A stretch of DNA of 64,000 nt from Paenibacillus lignilyticus (lineage in GTDB: Bacteria; Bacillota; Bacilli; Paenibacillales; Paenibacillaceae). The stretch covers positions 248,001-312,000 of the forward strand of contig NZ_JAGKSP010000005.1 of assembly GCF_017942085.1 (NCBI RefSeq), read 5' to 3'. Positions 53,524-61,518 of the stretch are shown piece after piece (within the stretch, counting starts at the first letter, position 1; each line of letters opens with the position of its first letter). The notes under the pieces are model-generated. The model was not told the origin of the DNA. It did no database searches and saw nothing but the letters and a program-made list of their open reading frames with translations. Position numbers and translations under genes: made by a program.

Positions 53524-53985
53524 ATGCTTGAGGAATATCTGAAAGAATGGTCTTACCTGGCGGTATTCATCTTGTCGGCGCTGCCCTGGGTAGAGTCTGC
53601 GGCGATTGTCGTGCTGGCTATAGCGCTTGGTTTAAATCCGATTTGGTCCACTATTCTTGCTTTTACAGGGAACTGGATAACCGTAGCCCTGTTGATCTCC
53701 CTCTTCCATAGATGGCAGGAATGGAGAAACAAAAAACAACCTGCAGAGGTAAGGCAACAGCAGGAGAGCAAGAAGAGCAGACAGGCTCATAAAGTATTCG
53801 TTAAGTATGGATTGCCCGGCCTTGCCGTAATCGGTCCGCTATTGATCGGGACGGAAGTCGCAGTCGTGTTCGCCATGATTTTCAAAGCTCCGCGTAAAAA
53901 CGTTCTCTTCTGGATGACGACGAGCCTTGCCTTCTGGACTGTTCTATTCGCGGCAGCTGCCTATTACGGTTTTAGTATTATCTAA
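53524..53985 (+). CDS. Small multidrug export family membrane protein
   Basis: A 153-residue protein resembling the Sm_multidrug_ex family. Hydrophobic helices include LAVFILSALPWVESAAIVV, GLNPIWSTILAFTGNWITVAL, GLPGLAVIGPLLIGTEVAVVF and LFWMTTSLAFWTVLFAAAAYY, with a basic hydrophilic loop in the middle (QPAEVRQQQESKKSRQAHKV). Transport function is proposed for the family and not proven. The start ATG follows GGGGGTT rather than a classic site. Confidence 0.8.
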   Translation: MLEEYLKEWSYLAVFILSALPWVESAAIVVLAIALGLNPIWSTILAFTGNWITVALLISLFHRWQEWRNKKQPAEVRQQQESKKSRQAHKVFVKYGLPGLAVIGPLLIGTEVAVVFAMIFKAPRKNVLFWMTTSLAFWTVLFAAAAYYGFSII

Positions 53986-54125
53986 TATTGACTTGAACAT
54001 AATTGCGTTATCGCCAGAAAACCTGAAATTATCATCGATGCCAAGAAACGGCGGCTATTCATAGGGCGGCCGTTTTCAAGATTGAAAAGCGAAAAAAATT
54101 ATGATAAGATGAATTCTAATTTAAC

Positions 54126-54322
54126 GATTGGAGGTGAAAAGGATTATGTAATATTTCTTGCTTATGTCGTAAAGAATAATTCAGCAGGTCTGGTTTATTC
54201 TTTATAAGCAAGGAAGTTACGTATTCTTTTCACTCAATCCAAATATTCATTCCGGCCCTCTTTGGGGTTGGATTTGTCATATTTGTTTGAGCCACAAGAA
54301 GGTAACTTTCTTGTGGCTTTTT
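54126..54322 (+). ncRNA. Ribosome-dependent attenuator leader of the ABC-F gene
   Basis: GATTGGAGGTGAAAAG (54126-54141) contains a ribosome site for the two-codon uORF and can pair with CTTTTCACTCAATC (54226-54239). Hairpin 1 pairs CTTGCTTAT (54157-54165) and AAAGAATAA (54171-54179) with TTATTCTTT and ATAAGCAAG (54195-54212). The terminator is GCCACAAGAA/TTCTTGTGGC (54291-54317) plus T5. CAAGGAAGTTAC (54209-54220) can pair along its whole length with GTAACTTTCTTG (54302-54313), one G-U, giving a competing antiterminator. A ribosome stalled at the uORF would open hairpin 1 and allow it. Confidence 0.75.
54146..54151 (+). CDS. Start-stop uORF (AUG-UAA)
   Basis: ATG is followed directly by TAA, with GGAGG eleven bases upstream. 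Such minimal uORFs let an initiating or terminating ribosome act as an antibiotic sensor. It lies six bases before hairpin 1 of the leader, within the footprint of a paused ribosome. Confidence 0.6.
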   Translation: M

Positions 54323-54435
54323 ATTATTAATTGGAGAAATGCTATTGTTGCGCAGGACACCGCGTTTTTGAAGGGCATTTTAACAAATAACGCAAGAAAC
54401 AACAGGATCGAAAAGTGTATAAAAGGAGAGGTAAC

Positions 54436-54486
54436 ATGAGCACAGACACGGTCATTACACATGATTTACTCCGTATAAGTCGTTAA
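54436..54486 (+). CDS. 16-residue leader peptide upstream of ABC-F
   Basis: ATG 54436 has AAAAGGAGAGG upstream and encodes MSTDTVITHDLLRISR. Its last codons overlap CTCCGTATAAG (54469-54479), which pairs with CTTATGCGGAG (54498-54508). Ribosome pausing would alter that hairpin. It lies beyond the transcription terminator, so it may add translational control of the resistance gene. Confidence 0.6.
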   Translation: MSTDTVITHDLLRISR

Positions 54487-54536
54487 TATCCATTGAACTT
54501 ATGCGGAGCGACTAAGAAGAGATGGGTATGAACCGA

Positions 54537-54576
54537 CTTTTTATAAAAAGTAAATGTGTTATAAAAAGGAGGAACT
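54537..54576 (+). promoter_or_regulatory. Hairpin next to the ABC-F ribosome site
   Basis: CTTTTTATAA pairs with TTATAAAAAG across a loop, ending at the GGAGG of the ABC-F gene. The pairing partly hides the ribosome binding site and may be relieved by changes in the upstream hairpins. Confidence 0.5.
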
Positions 54577-54580
54577 TACC

Positions 54581-56059
54581 ATGTCCATGATTCACGTTCA
54601 AAACCTGACATTTTCATATCCAAGCAGCTTTGATAATATTTTTGAAGATGTCAGCTTTCAAATCGATACGGATTGGAAGCTGGGCTTTATTGGCCGTAAC
54701 GGCCGAGGCAAGACAACTTTTTTCAATTTGTTATTAGGAAAATATGAATACAATGGAACCATTATTTCTTCCGTTGAATTTAATTATTTTCCATATCCTG
54801 TATCGGATAAAAGCAGATACACGCATGAAATATTAGAAGAGATATGTCCTCGGGCAGAGGATTGGGAGTTGCTTCGGGAAATATCTTATTTAGATGTCGA
54901 TGCCGAAGCGATGTACAGACCCTTCGAAACTTTATCGAACGGGGAACAAACGAAGGTTTTGCTGGCTGCGCTTTTTTTGAATGAAGGGCAGTTTTTATTA
55001 ATTGACGAACCAACCAATCACCTGGACAGTCACGCACGAAAGATGGTTTCGAATTATTTGAAAAAGAAAAAAGGATTCATTCTCATTTCACATGATAGAA
55101 ACTTTTTGGATGGCTGTGTTGACCACATCTTGTCGATAAACAGAGCCGATATAGAAGTTCAAAGTGGCAACTATTCTTCTTGGAAGCTGAACTTCGATAG
55201 ACAGCAGGAACATGAAGAAAAAACAAACGAGCGTTTACGAAAAGACATCGGAAGGCTGCAACAATCTTCAAAACGTTCTGCCAATTGGTCGAATCAAGTA
55301 GAGGCTTCCAAAAATGGCACGACGAATTCCGGTTCTAAATTGGACAAGGGGTACGTAGGACATAAAGCTGCAAAAATGATGAAACGTGCAAAGAACCTGG
55401 AAACAAGGCAGAATAAAGCGATTGAAGAAAAGTCAACACTGCTTAAAAATGCGGAAAAAACGGAGTTATTACAATTAGCGCCTCTAGAATACAAATCGAA
55501 AGAACTGATTCAGTTAACGGACGTGGCTGTTCGGTATGATAATGATTTGGTGAATACGCCAATAAGTTTTACCGTTAAGGCTGGGGACCGGGTATTGCTT
55601 GATGGACGGAATGGGAGTGGAAAAAGCAGTATTTTAAAACTAATTTTAGGGTATCCACTCCACTATACAGGTACTTTGAACGTTAGTTCTGGCCTTGTCG
55701 TATCTTATGTACAGCAAGATACCTCTCATTTAAAGGGAAAGTTATCAGACTTTATTGAAGAAAATCAGATTGATGAACCGATCTTTAAATCCATTTTACG
55801 CAAGTTGGATTTTGACCGTATCCAGTTTGAAAAGGATATCTCCCACTACTCCGGCGGACAAAAGAAAAAGTTGCTTATCGCTAAAAGTCTATGTGAAAAA
55901 GCTCATTTATATATTTGGGATGAACCACTAAACTTTATTGATGTTTATTCGCGAATGCAAATCGAAGAGCTTATAAAAAGCTTTAATCCAACCATGATTT
56001 TTGTTGAGCATGACCAGACATTCCAAGAAGAAGTTGCAACGAAAAGAGTTGCCTTATAG
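54581..56059 (+). CDS. Lsa-type ABC-F ribosomal protection protein
   Basis: A cytosolic antibiotic-resistance ABC-F protein of 492 residues that dislodges drugs such as lincosamides, streptogramin A and pleuromutilins from the ribosome. ABC1 has GFIGRNGRGKTTFFNLL, signature LSNGEQTKV and Walker B FLLIDEPTNHLD. A linker rich in charge (about 190-300) follows. ABC2 has LDGRNGSGKSSILKL, YSGGQKKKL and LYIWDEPLNFID. Both catalytic Glu are kept and no membrane segment exists, which excludes an exporter. AAAAGGAGG precedes ATG 54581. Codons are visibly more AT-rich than in neighbours, suggesting acquisition. Expression is probably drug-inducible through the leader. Confidence 0.92.
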   Translation: MSMIHVQNLTFSYPSSFDNIFEDVSFQIDTDWKLGFIGRNGRGKTTFFNLLLGKYEYNGTIISSVEFNYFPYPVSDKSRYTHEILEEICPRAEDWELLREISYLDVDAEAMYRPFETLSNGEQTKVLLAALFLNEGQFLLIDEPTNHLDSHARKMVSNYLKKKKGFILISHDRNFLDGCVDHILSINRADIEVQSGNYSSWKLNFDRQQEHEEKTNERLRKDIGRLQQSSKRSANWSNQVEASKNGTTNSGSKLDKGYVGHKAAKMMKRAKNLETRQNKAIEEKSTLLKNAEKTELLQLAPLEYKSKELIQLTDVAVRYDNDLVNTPISFTVKAGDRVLLDGRNGSGKSSILKLILGYPLHYTGTLNVSSGLVVSYVQQDTSHLKGKLSDFIEENQIDEPIFKSILRKLDFDRIQFEKDISHYSGGQKKKLLIAKSLCEKAHLYIWDEPLNFIDVYSRMQIEELIKSFNPTMIFVEHDQTFQEEVATKRVAL

Positions 56060-56135
56060 TTCTGCTTTGCTTCGTCAAAGTAAAGCCTATAAGATCTCAA
56101 AATTATATTGTCGGATAAACACTATCTCATTAAAG

Positions 56136-56157
56136 GCCGCGAAAATCGCGGCTTTTT
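56136..56157 (+). terminator. Terminator after the ABC-F gene
   Basis: GCCGCGA and TCGCGGC with a three-base loop are followed by T5. Of the gap 56060-56594, only this hairpin and the small remnant at 56425 are recognised. Confidence 0.8.
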
Positions 56158-56424
56158 CACATTTATAAGATCAAGTTCTTGTCAAAACCAAATGACAAGG
56201 ACTGAAGGACACTCAGCCGGAAATGGCCGACTACGATTCATTGAGGCCCCCTCAGACAAAGTTCGCAATGCACTCATGCCCTGTCTCGCTTGGTAAAATC
56301 TTTCGTTACCTACTTGTAACTGTTTCGTTACCGTTCTGTTATTCCTTTCGAGGCTAGTCTGGGTATTATGAGGTTGTAAGCCAACCGTCGCTTATCTCCA
56401 ATAAAATAAGAGGTGAAATTCTAT

Positions 56425-56538
56425 GTGTTGAACAAATCGAAACAATCGTATAAATTAGCCGCCAAGCTAGTCTTAACCGGCTTAATCGTTTTTGAGTTCA
56501 AGTATCCAAAAAATATAATTTTAAGTATCCAGATTTAA
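56425..56538 (+). pseudogene. Signal-peptide remnant of a secreted protein
   Basis: GTG 56425 with AGAGGTG eight bases upstream encodes a basic start (LNKSKQSYKLAAKL) and hydrophobic core (VLTGLIVF) typical of a Sec signal. It then runs into FEFKYPKNIILSIQI and a stop. The break after the core, and AT-rich repeats of AAGTATCCA (56492 and 56523 regions), suggest deletion of the mature part. Confidence 0.4.
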
Positions 56539-56594
56539 CCCTATAGCGACACAGAGGCCTTATAAAACGAAAAGCTTTTGAGGAGGAAATGAAC

Positions 56595-57131
56595 ATGAAA
56601 AAGAAAAACAAGGGAATCGCAGCGCTGCTGCTGCTGGTGGCTATTGTCGCCGTATCCGTACCGGCTATAGTGTCCGCAAACAGAGCGAATCATGCTGAAC
56701 AGGTAGTACCAATCGTTGCACAAGCGAATCAAGTTCAGGAATCCGCCGTCTATGAGAATACCCAATATGGCTTCCGTTTCACGCTGCCGGACAGTTGGAA
56801 AGGGTACACGATCGTAACGGACAAATGGACAGGTCAGGATGCGACAGACGGTAAGGCCGTAGAAAGCGGCGCGTCCATCGGCATCCGCCATCCCGAATGG
56901 ACAGCTGACAAGCCAAGACAGGACATCCCTATTTATGTCTTTACGATCGATCAATGGAACGCGCTTCAGCAGGAGAAATTTTTCATCGGCGCAGCGCCCG
57001 TGGGACCAAGCGAACTAACTCGCAATGACAAATACGTGTTCGCACTTCCGGCCCGATATAACTTTGCCTACCTTGATGGCTACCAAGAAGTGGAAGACAT
57101 CTTGAAGGACAATCCCATTCAACCGTTGTAA
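56595..57131 (+). CDS. Secreted protein, unknown function
   Basis: A 178-residue exported protein. The signal is KKKNKGIAALLLLVAIVAVS with cleavage likely after VSA. The mature region has NTQYGFRFTLPDSWKGYTIV, a start reminiscent of PsbP/Mog1-like domains found in secreted bacterial proteins, and further strands (IGIRHPEWTADKPRQDIPIY). AGGAGG at 56581-56586 fits ATG 56595; ATG 56589 is an alternative. It is followed by a strong terminator. Confidence 0.78.
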   Translation: MKKKNKGIAALLLLVAIVAVSVPAIVSANRANHAEQVVPIVAQANQVQESAVYENTQYGFRFTLPDSWKGYTIVTDKWTGQDATDGKAVESGASIGIRHPEWTADKPRQDIPIYVFTIDQWNALQQEKFFIGAAPVGPSELTRNDKYVFALPARYNFAYLDGYQEVEDILKDNPIQPL

Positions 57132-57140
57132 TCGAATATA

Positions 57141-57183
57141 AAGAAAGAAGGAATCCGCTGTTTCAGCGGATTCTTCTTTCTTT
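57141..57183 (+). terminator. Terminator after the secreted protein
   Basis: AAGAAAGAAGGAATCCGCTG pairs with CAGCGGATTCTTCTTTCTT, followed by TTT. Bidirectional in appearance. Confidence 0.82.
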
Positions 57184-57343
57184 TACATCACTTTATTGGA
57201 GCGCAGGACCCAAAGCATTGCGCCGGAAGAACAGCACGATGAGATAAGCACGGCAAGCGCAACGAACAAGCCGTTTGAGGCTTGCAGGTTGAATTTTCGG
57301 GCAGCAGTGAGACAAATTCATGCATGTTGGCCCAAAAGCATGC

Positions 57344-57378
57344 TATAATAAGTGCGCAAAACACATATTTTGCGCACT
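57344..57378. promoter_or_regulatory. TATAAT and 28-bp 11-6-11 palindrome before the recombinase
   Basis: A consensus -10 TATAAT (57344-57349) is followed at once by AGTGCGCAAAA-CACATA-TTTTGCGCACT (57351-57378). The arms are perfect inverted repeats of 11 bp (12 with the flanking A/T) around a six-base spacer. The geometry is that of a Xer/dif core site, although sequence identity with known dif sites is only partial. It could equally be an operator or an mRNA 5' hairpin. Confidence 0.6.
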
Positions 57379-57432
57379 TTCGTCTCAGATCGACAAAAGT
57401 CATCGGAGTCAGCCTACGATAGAGGTGAATGC

Positions 57433-58350
57433 ATGCCCCGAAACCATGAAACGGATGAACAATACGAGGAAGAGCTGCGTGCTTTTCATATATGGATGAA
57501 GCAAGCGGGTTATACGTTAACAACGCAAAGAGAATATAAGAGAGAAGCGCATTCCTATCTCCAATCGCTAGATGGACTCTCCGCCCAGAAAGCCGGAAAG
57601 ATGGATGTGATCGGTTATTTGGTTTCCAAGCAAGATTCTACCGGCGATCGCACGAGGAACCGAACGCTTTCGGCGATTCGTTCCTTCTATGTAGCCTTGA
57701 TAGATTTCGAGATGGCAACGAGGAACCCGGCAATGGAAGTGAAGAAATCCAAGACAGAGAAGAACAAGAAACCGATCTACTTGGAGGAAGAGGAGCTTGT
57801 CCAAAGTCTGGCTTTTGTCGATGGCAGGTACCGCGATCGGAATCTAGCGATTTTCTTGTTGATGAGCTATTGTGGCCTAAGGGTTGGAGAAGTGCATCGG
57901 TTAAATCTCAAAGACTTTAAGAAAGCGAAGGGAACGATCGAAGTATTCGGTAAAGGGAGAAAATGGAACGAGATCCCCGTACCCGAAATGCTGAGCTCCA
58001 TTCTGGATAAAGTAGAGCAGGAGAGAATTTCCCCTTATCGGGAGAAAGAAGAAGCTTTCTTCGTGTCCCAGAAGGGGAAGAGATTGTCCATTCGGCAGAT
58101 TCAGAAGATCGCAGAGCAGACCTTCAAGGCCTTCAAAGCGGACAAACCCGGGCTGACCGATATGAAGTTGTCTTGTCATAAATTGCGACATACTTTCGCG
58201 ACGATGCTGCTTCGTAATGGTGTTGATATTCGGGTTGTAAAGGAACTGCTCGGCCATTCCTCGATTGAAACGACGATGATTTATACGCATGTCAATGACG
58301 ATCAGAAGAAACAAGCCATGTCGACCATTAATATTCCGGTTTTGATCTAA
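57433..58350 (+). CDS. Tyrosine recombinase, XerC/D-like
   Basis: A 305-residue site-specific recombinase. The N-terminal core-binding domain spans 8-95 ([20 protein letters not shown]). The catalytic domain has Arg in [13 protein letters not shown] (about 146), His-x-x-Arg in [10 protein letters not shown] (about 251), [15 protein letters not shown] with the nucleophile Tyr near 283, and the usual Lys hairpin ([14 protein letters not shown]). All key residues are present. ATG 57433 has AGAGGTG upstream. No phage or transposon genes surround it. A perfect 11-6-11 palindrome lies 55 bases upstream. Whether it acts on its own site or on a chromosomal dif is not visible. Confidence 0.9.
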   Translation: MPRNHETDEQYEEELRAFHIWMKQAGYTLTTQREYKREAHSYLQSLDGLSAQKAGKMDVIGYLVSKQDSTGDRTRNRTLSAIRSFYVALIDFEMATRNPAMEVKKSKTEKNKKPIYLEEEELVQSLAFVDGRYRDRNLAIFLLMSYCGLRVGEVHRLNLKDFKKAKGTIEVFGKGRKWNEIPVPEMLSSILDKVEQERISPYREKEEAFFVSQKGKRLSIRQIQKIAEQTFKAFKADKPGLTDMKLSCHKLRHTFATMLLRNGVDIRVVKELLGHSSIETTMIYTHVNDDQKKQAMSTINIPVLI

Positions 58351-58368
58351 TTCCATATCCTACTGCGT

Positions 58369-58396
58369 TCAAGAGCTGCCATGAAGCGGCTCTTTT
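58369..58396 (+). terminator. Terminator after the recombinase
   Basis: AGAGCTGC and GCGGCTCT flank a short loop, followed by T5. The remainder up to 58539 holds the promoter region of the tyrosine operon without a clear known operator. Confidence 0.7.
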
Positions 58397-58539
58397 TCAT
58401 TTACTTCCAAATTGTTTAGGATAGTTCATCCTTAAGCTGAATAAATATTAGCATAGCTGCTTCGACAACGTCCGCAGGTGCTGAATAAGATAACGGCAAG
58501 AGGAAACGGCATGCGCCGTGAGAAAAAGGGTGAGACATC

Positions 58540-59652
58540 ATGAAAAAACAACGACGGATCAATACGCAATCATCGGATTTGTTCCCGGTCAGAGGTATCG
58601 ACTTTCTCGAAATTTATGTCGGCAACGCAAAACAAGCCGCGCATTATCTTAGCAAAGGGTTCGGTTTCAAGGTGGTGGCTTACGCAGGATTAGAAACAGG
58701 GGAAGCCAATAAGGTCTCGTATCTGCTGGAGCAGAATCAAGCGCGTTTTGTACTCAGTGGATCGTTGACGCCGGAGCATCCCATTGCAGAGTTTGTCAAA
58801 AAGCACGGAGATGGCGTGAAAGACATCGCGATGCGTATCGATGATGTAGAGAAAGCTTACCATGACGCTGTTGCGAGAGGCGGCATCCCCATTCTGGAGC
58901 CGCGGGAACTTATGGATTCGAATGGAACCGTGACGATGGCAGCCATTGGAACGTATGGGGAAACCATCCACACATTAATTAATCGCAGCAATTATAAAGG
59001 CGTGTTTTTACCTCATTACGAGCCCTGTGACTTGAACATCCCGCATCAATCGACCGGATTAATCGGGATTGATCATGTTGTCGGCAATGTGGAGCAAATG
59101 GAGGAATGGGTGTCGTATTACGAGAAGGTCATGGGCTTTAAGCAAATGATTCATTTCGATGATAAGGACATCTCTACCGAATATTCGGCGCTCATGTCGA
59201 AGGTTATGTTTGGCGGCGGACGGATTAAGTTTCCGATTAACGAACCCGCGACCGGTAAACGTAAATCCCAGATCCAAGAATTTCTCGATTATTATCATGG
59301 TGCCGGCGTCCAGCATATCGCGATTTTGTCGAATGACATCATTGCAACGGTAACGGCATTGCGAGATAACGGCATCGAGTTTCTAAGCACACCGGACAGC
59401 TATTATGAAATGTTGACAGAGCGAGTAGGTACGATCGATGAAGAGATTGCAAAGCTCCAAGAGTTGAACATTCTTGTCGACCGTGACGATGAAGGTTATT
59501 TGCTGCAAATTTTCACGAAACCGATTGTGGATCGTCCCACATTATTTATCGAAATCATTCAGCGAAAAGGCGCCGTTGGATTCGGAGAAGGCAACTTTAA
59601 AGCCTTGTTCGAGTCGATCGAACGGGAGCAAGCGCGAAGAGGGAATTTATAA
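58540..59652 (+). CDS. hppD: 4-hydroxyphenylpyruvate dioxygenase
   Basis: Converts 4-hydroxyphenylpyruvate to homogentisate, the committed step of tyrosine breakdown. Two vicinal-oxygen-chelate halves are visible. Iron ligands are His in GIDHVVGN (about 178), His in GVQHIAIL (about 258) and Glu in LFIEIIQRKG (about 338). GFGEGNFKALFESIEREQ is the typical C-terminal helix. Length (370) is normal. It is the first gene of a five-gene operon in which the gaps are 31, 29, 30 and 13 bases. Confidence 0.96.
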   Translation: MKKQRRINTQSSDLFPVRGIDFLEIYVGNAKQAAHYLSKGFGFKVVAYAGLETGEANKVSYLLEQNQARFVLSGSLTPEHPIAEFVKKHGDGVKDIAMRIDDVEKAYHDAVARGGIPILEPRELMDSNGTVTMAAIGTYGETIHTLINRSNYKGVFLPHYEPCDLNIPHQSTGLIGIDHVVGNVEQMEEWVSYYEKVMGFKQMIHFDDKDISTEYSALMSKVMFGGGRIKFPINEPATGKRKSQIQEFLDYYHGAGVQHIAILSNDIIATVTALRDNGIEFLSTPDSYYEMLTERVGTIDEEIAKLQELNILVDRDDEGYLLQIFTKPIVDRPTLFIEIIQRKGAVGFGEGNFKALFESIEREQARRGNL

Positions 59653-59683
59653 GAAATTACGACAATCGGAAGGAGTGGGTGCG

Positions 59684-60292
59684 ATGAAAGTAGATCCTGC
59701 CACGCTGCCGTGGAGGGACGCCTATAAGCTGCTGATCGGCTCCGTTCTGCCGCGTCCTATTGCTTTTGTCTCCACTGTCGATCTTCAAGGCCATAGTAAT
59801 TTAGCTCCGTTCAGCTTCTTCTCCGGCATCTGCGCGAAGCCGATGATGGTTTGTTTTGCGCCGATGATAAGAGGCTCGGACGGGAAGAAGAAGGATACGC
59901 TGGCCAATATAGAGGCGACCAAGCAGTTTGTTATCAATATTGTAGGAGAGAGAATCGCCGCACAAATGAATGACTGCGCGATCGAATTCCCACCCGAGGT
60001 GGATGAATTCACTTATACGGGACTGACGAAAGCACCGAGCCACAGCGTTCTGCCGCCGCGAGTACAAGAAAGCGATGTGCAGCTTGAATGTACGTTACAT
60101 CAAATTGTAACTCTCGGCGAGCTGCCCGGCGCCGGCAGTCTCGTGATCGGCCGGGTCGTTTGCGTTCATGTGCGGGATGAACTATTCGAAGGCGGCAAAA
60201 TCAACAGCGAATTGTTAAGACCGATCGGCAGAATGGCAGGGCAAACCTACACGAGGGCGGTTTCCGACACATTTGATCTGGAAAGGAAGTAG
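59684..60292 (+). CDS. Flavin reductase family protein in the tyrosine operon
   Basis: A 202-residue FMN-binding split-barrel protein. LPRPIAFVSTVDLQGHSNLA and FSFFSGICAKPMMVCFAPMI hold the flavin-binding loops; LANIEATKQFVINIVGERIA is the family core. GGAAGGAG precedes the ATG. Its step in homogentisate breakdown is unclear; related genes lie in many Bacillaceae hpd-hmg clusters. A missing maleylacetoacetate isomerase raises the question whether it substitutes for or supports that step (speculation). Confidence 0.87.
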   Translation: MKVDPATLPWRDAYKLLIGSVLPRPIAFVSTVDLQGHSNLAPFSFFSGICAKPMMVCFAPMIRGSDGKKKDTLANIEATKQFVINIVGERIAAQMNDCAIEFPPEVDEFTYTGLTKAPSHSVLPPRVQESDVQLECTLHQIVTLGELPGAGSLVIGRVVCVHVRDELFEGGKINSELLRPIGRMAGQTYTRAVSDTFDLERK

Positions 60293-60321
60293 CAGCCCGA
60301 AGCTGAAGGGGGAGTACGAAT

Positions 60322-61488
60322 ATGGCGTTCTATCATCGGATGGGGGAGATTCCGCCGAAGCGACATACGCAATTTCGTCAGCCTGACGGTAGTCTGTACC
60401 GTGAACAAGTGATGGGAACCAAAGGGTTCTCGGGCATCCAATCGATTCTCTATCATCACCATCCGCCGACCGAGATCACGAAAGCATCCTTGCTGTCAGC
60501 GAGCAGACCGCAATTTGAGACGCAAGGCGCGCTTCGTCACCGCCATTTTCGCACCAATCGATTGATCTTGAAAGGAGATGCCATCTACGGCAGGCAATAT
60601 ATGTTCGGCAACGACGATATCTTAATCGCTGTCGCGCATCCTACTGAAGCGATGGACTTCTTCTATCGCAATGGGGATGGCGATGAATTGATATTCGTCC
60701 ATAAAGGATTCGGCAAAGTGGAAACGATGTTCGGCACTTTGCGCTATCGGCCCGGGGACTACATTGTAATTCCGATTGGAACCATCTACAGAGTCGTACC
60801 GGATTCCGGCAAAACGAAGCTTCTCATCGTGGAAACGAACAGCTGGATAACGACACCGAAACGATACCGCAATGAGCAAGGTCAGCTGCTGGAGCACAGC
60901 CCGTACTGCGAACGGGATATACGGCTCCCCGAGCAATTGGAAACGTTTACGGAGAGAGGCGAATTTGAAGTTCGTACTCGCAAAGGCGGTTATCTGCATG
61001 CGCATATTTTCGCCCATCATCCCCTGGATGTTGTCGGCTGGGACGGCTATCTCTATCCGTGGATTTTGAATATACGTGATTTTGAACCGATTACGGGACG
61101 GATCCATATGCCTCCTCCGATTCATCAAACATTCGAAGGCAATCAGTTCGTCATTTGCTCGTTCTGCCCGAGGCTTTATGACTATCATCCCGATTCGATT
61201 CCTGCGCCATATTATCACAGCAATGTCGATAGCGATGAGGTGCTTTATTATGTGAAAGGTAATTTTGGCAGCCGCAAAGGGATTGAAGAAGGTTCGATGA
61301 CGCTGCATCCGTCGGGCATCCCTCACGGGCCGCATCCCGGCAAAGTAGAAGAGAGTATTGGCAAGAAGGAAACCAATGAGCTGGCGGTTATGATCGATAC
61401 GTTTCGTCCCCTGCAAGTCGTCGAGCATCTGCAGTCGGCAGAGGATATGAATTACGTATACAGCTGGGTAGTCCGACCGGACACCTAG
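60322..61488 (+). CDS. hmgA: Homogentisate 1,2-dioxygenase
   Basis: Opens the homogentisate ring to maleylacetoacetate using Fe(II). The product is 388 residues, the short bacterial form. Active-site landmarks are the cupin block YRPGDYIVIPIGTIYRVVPD, the FCPRLYDYHPDSIPAPYYHS segment and NVDSDEVLYYVKGNFGSRKG. Others are SMTLHPSGIPHGPHPG and ETNELAVMIDTFRPL. GAAGGGGGAG lies before ATG 60322. It is third in the operon, in pathway order after hppD. Confidence 0.95.
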   Translation: MAFYHRMGEIPPKRHTQFRQPDGSLYREQVMGTKGFSGIQSILYHHHPPTEITKASLLSASRPQFETQGALRHRHFRTNRLILKGDAIYGRQYMFGNDDILIAVAHPTEAMDFFYRNGDGDELIFVHKGFGKVETMFGTLRYRPGDYIVIPIGTIYRVVPDSGKTKLLIVETNSWITTPKRYRNEQGQLLEHSPYCERDIRLPEQLETFTERGEFEVRTRKGGYLHAHIFAHHPLDVVGWDGYLYPWILNIRDFEPITGRIHMPPPIHQTFEGNQFVICSFCPRLYDYHPDSIPAPYYHSNVDSDEVLYYVKGNFGSRKGIEEGSMTLHPSGIPHGPHPGKVEESIGKKETNELAVMIDTFRPLQVVEHLQSAEDMNYVYSWVVRPDT

Positions 61489-61518
61489 TCCGGCCGGATA
61501 CTGAAGGAGATGCTGCCT

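Noticed and set aside
56423-56431. A two-codon uORF (ATG TGT TGA) resembling the ABC-F start-stop element
   Set aside because: It overlaps the more plausible GTG start of a signal-peptide frame and no attenuator hairpins follow.
57351-57378. The chromosomal dif site
   Set aside because: The geometry fits, but the sequence of both arms and centre differs too much from Firmicute dif consensus to claim identity.
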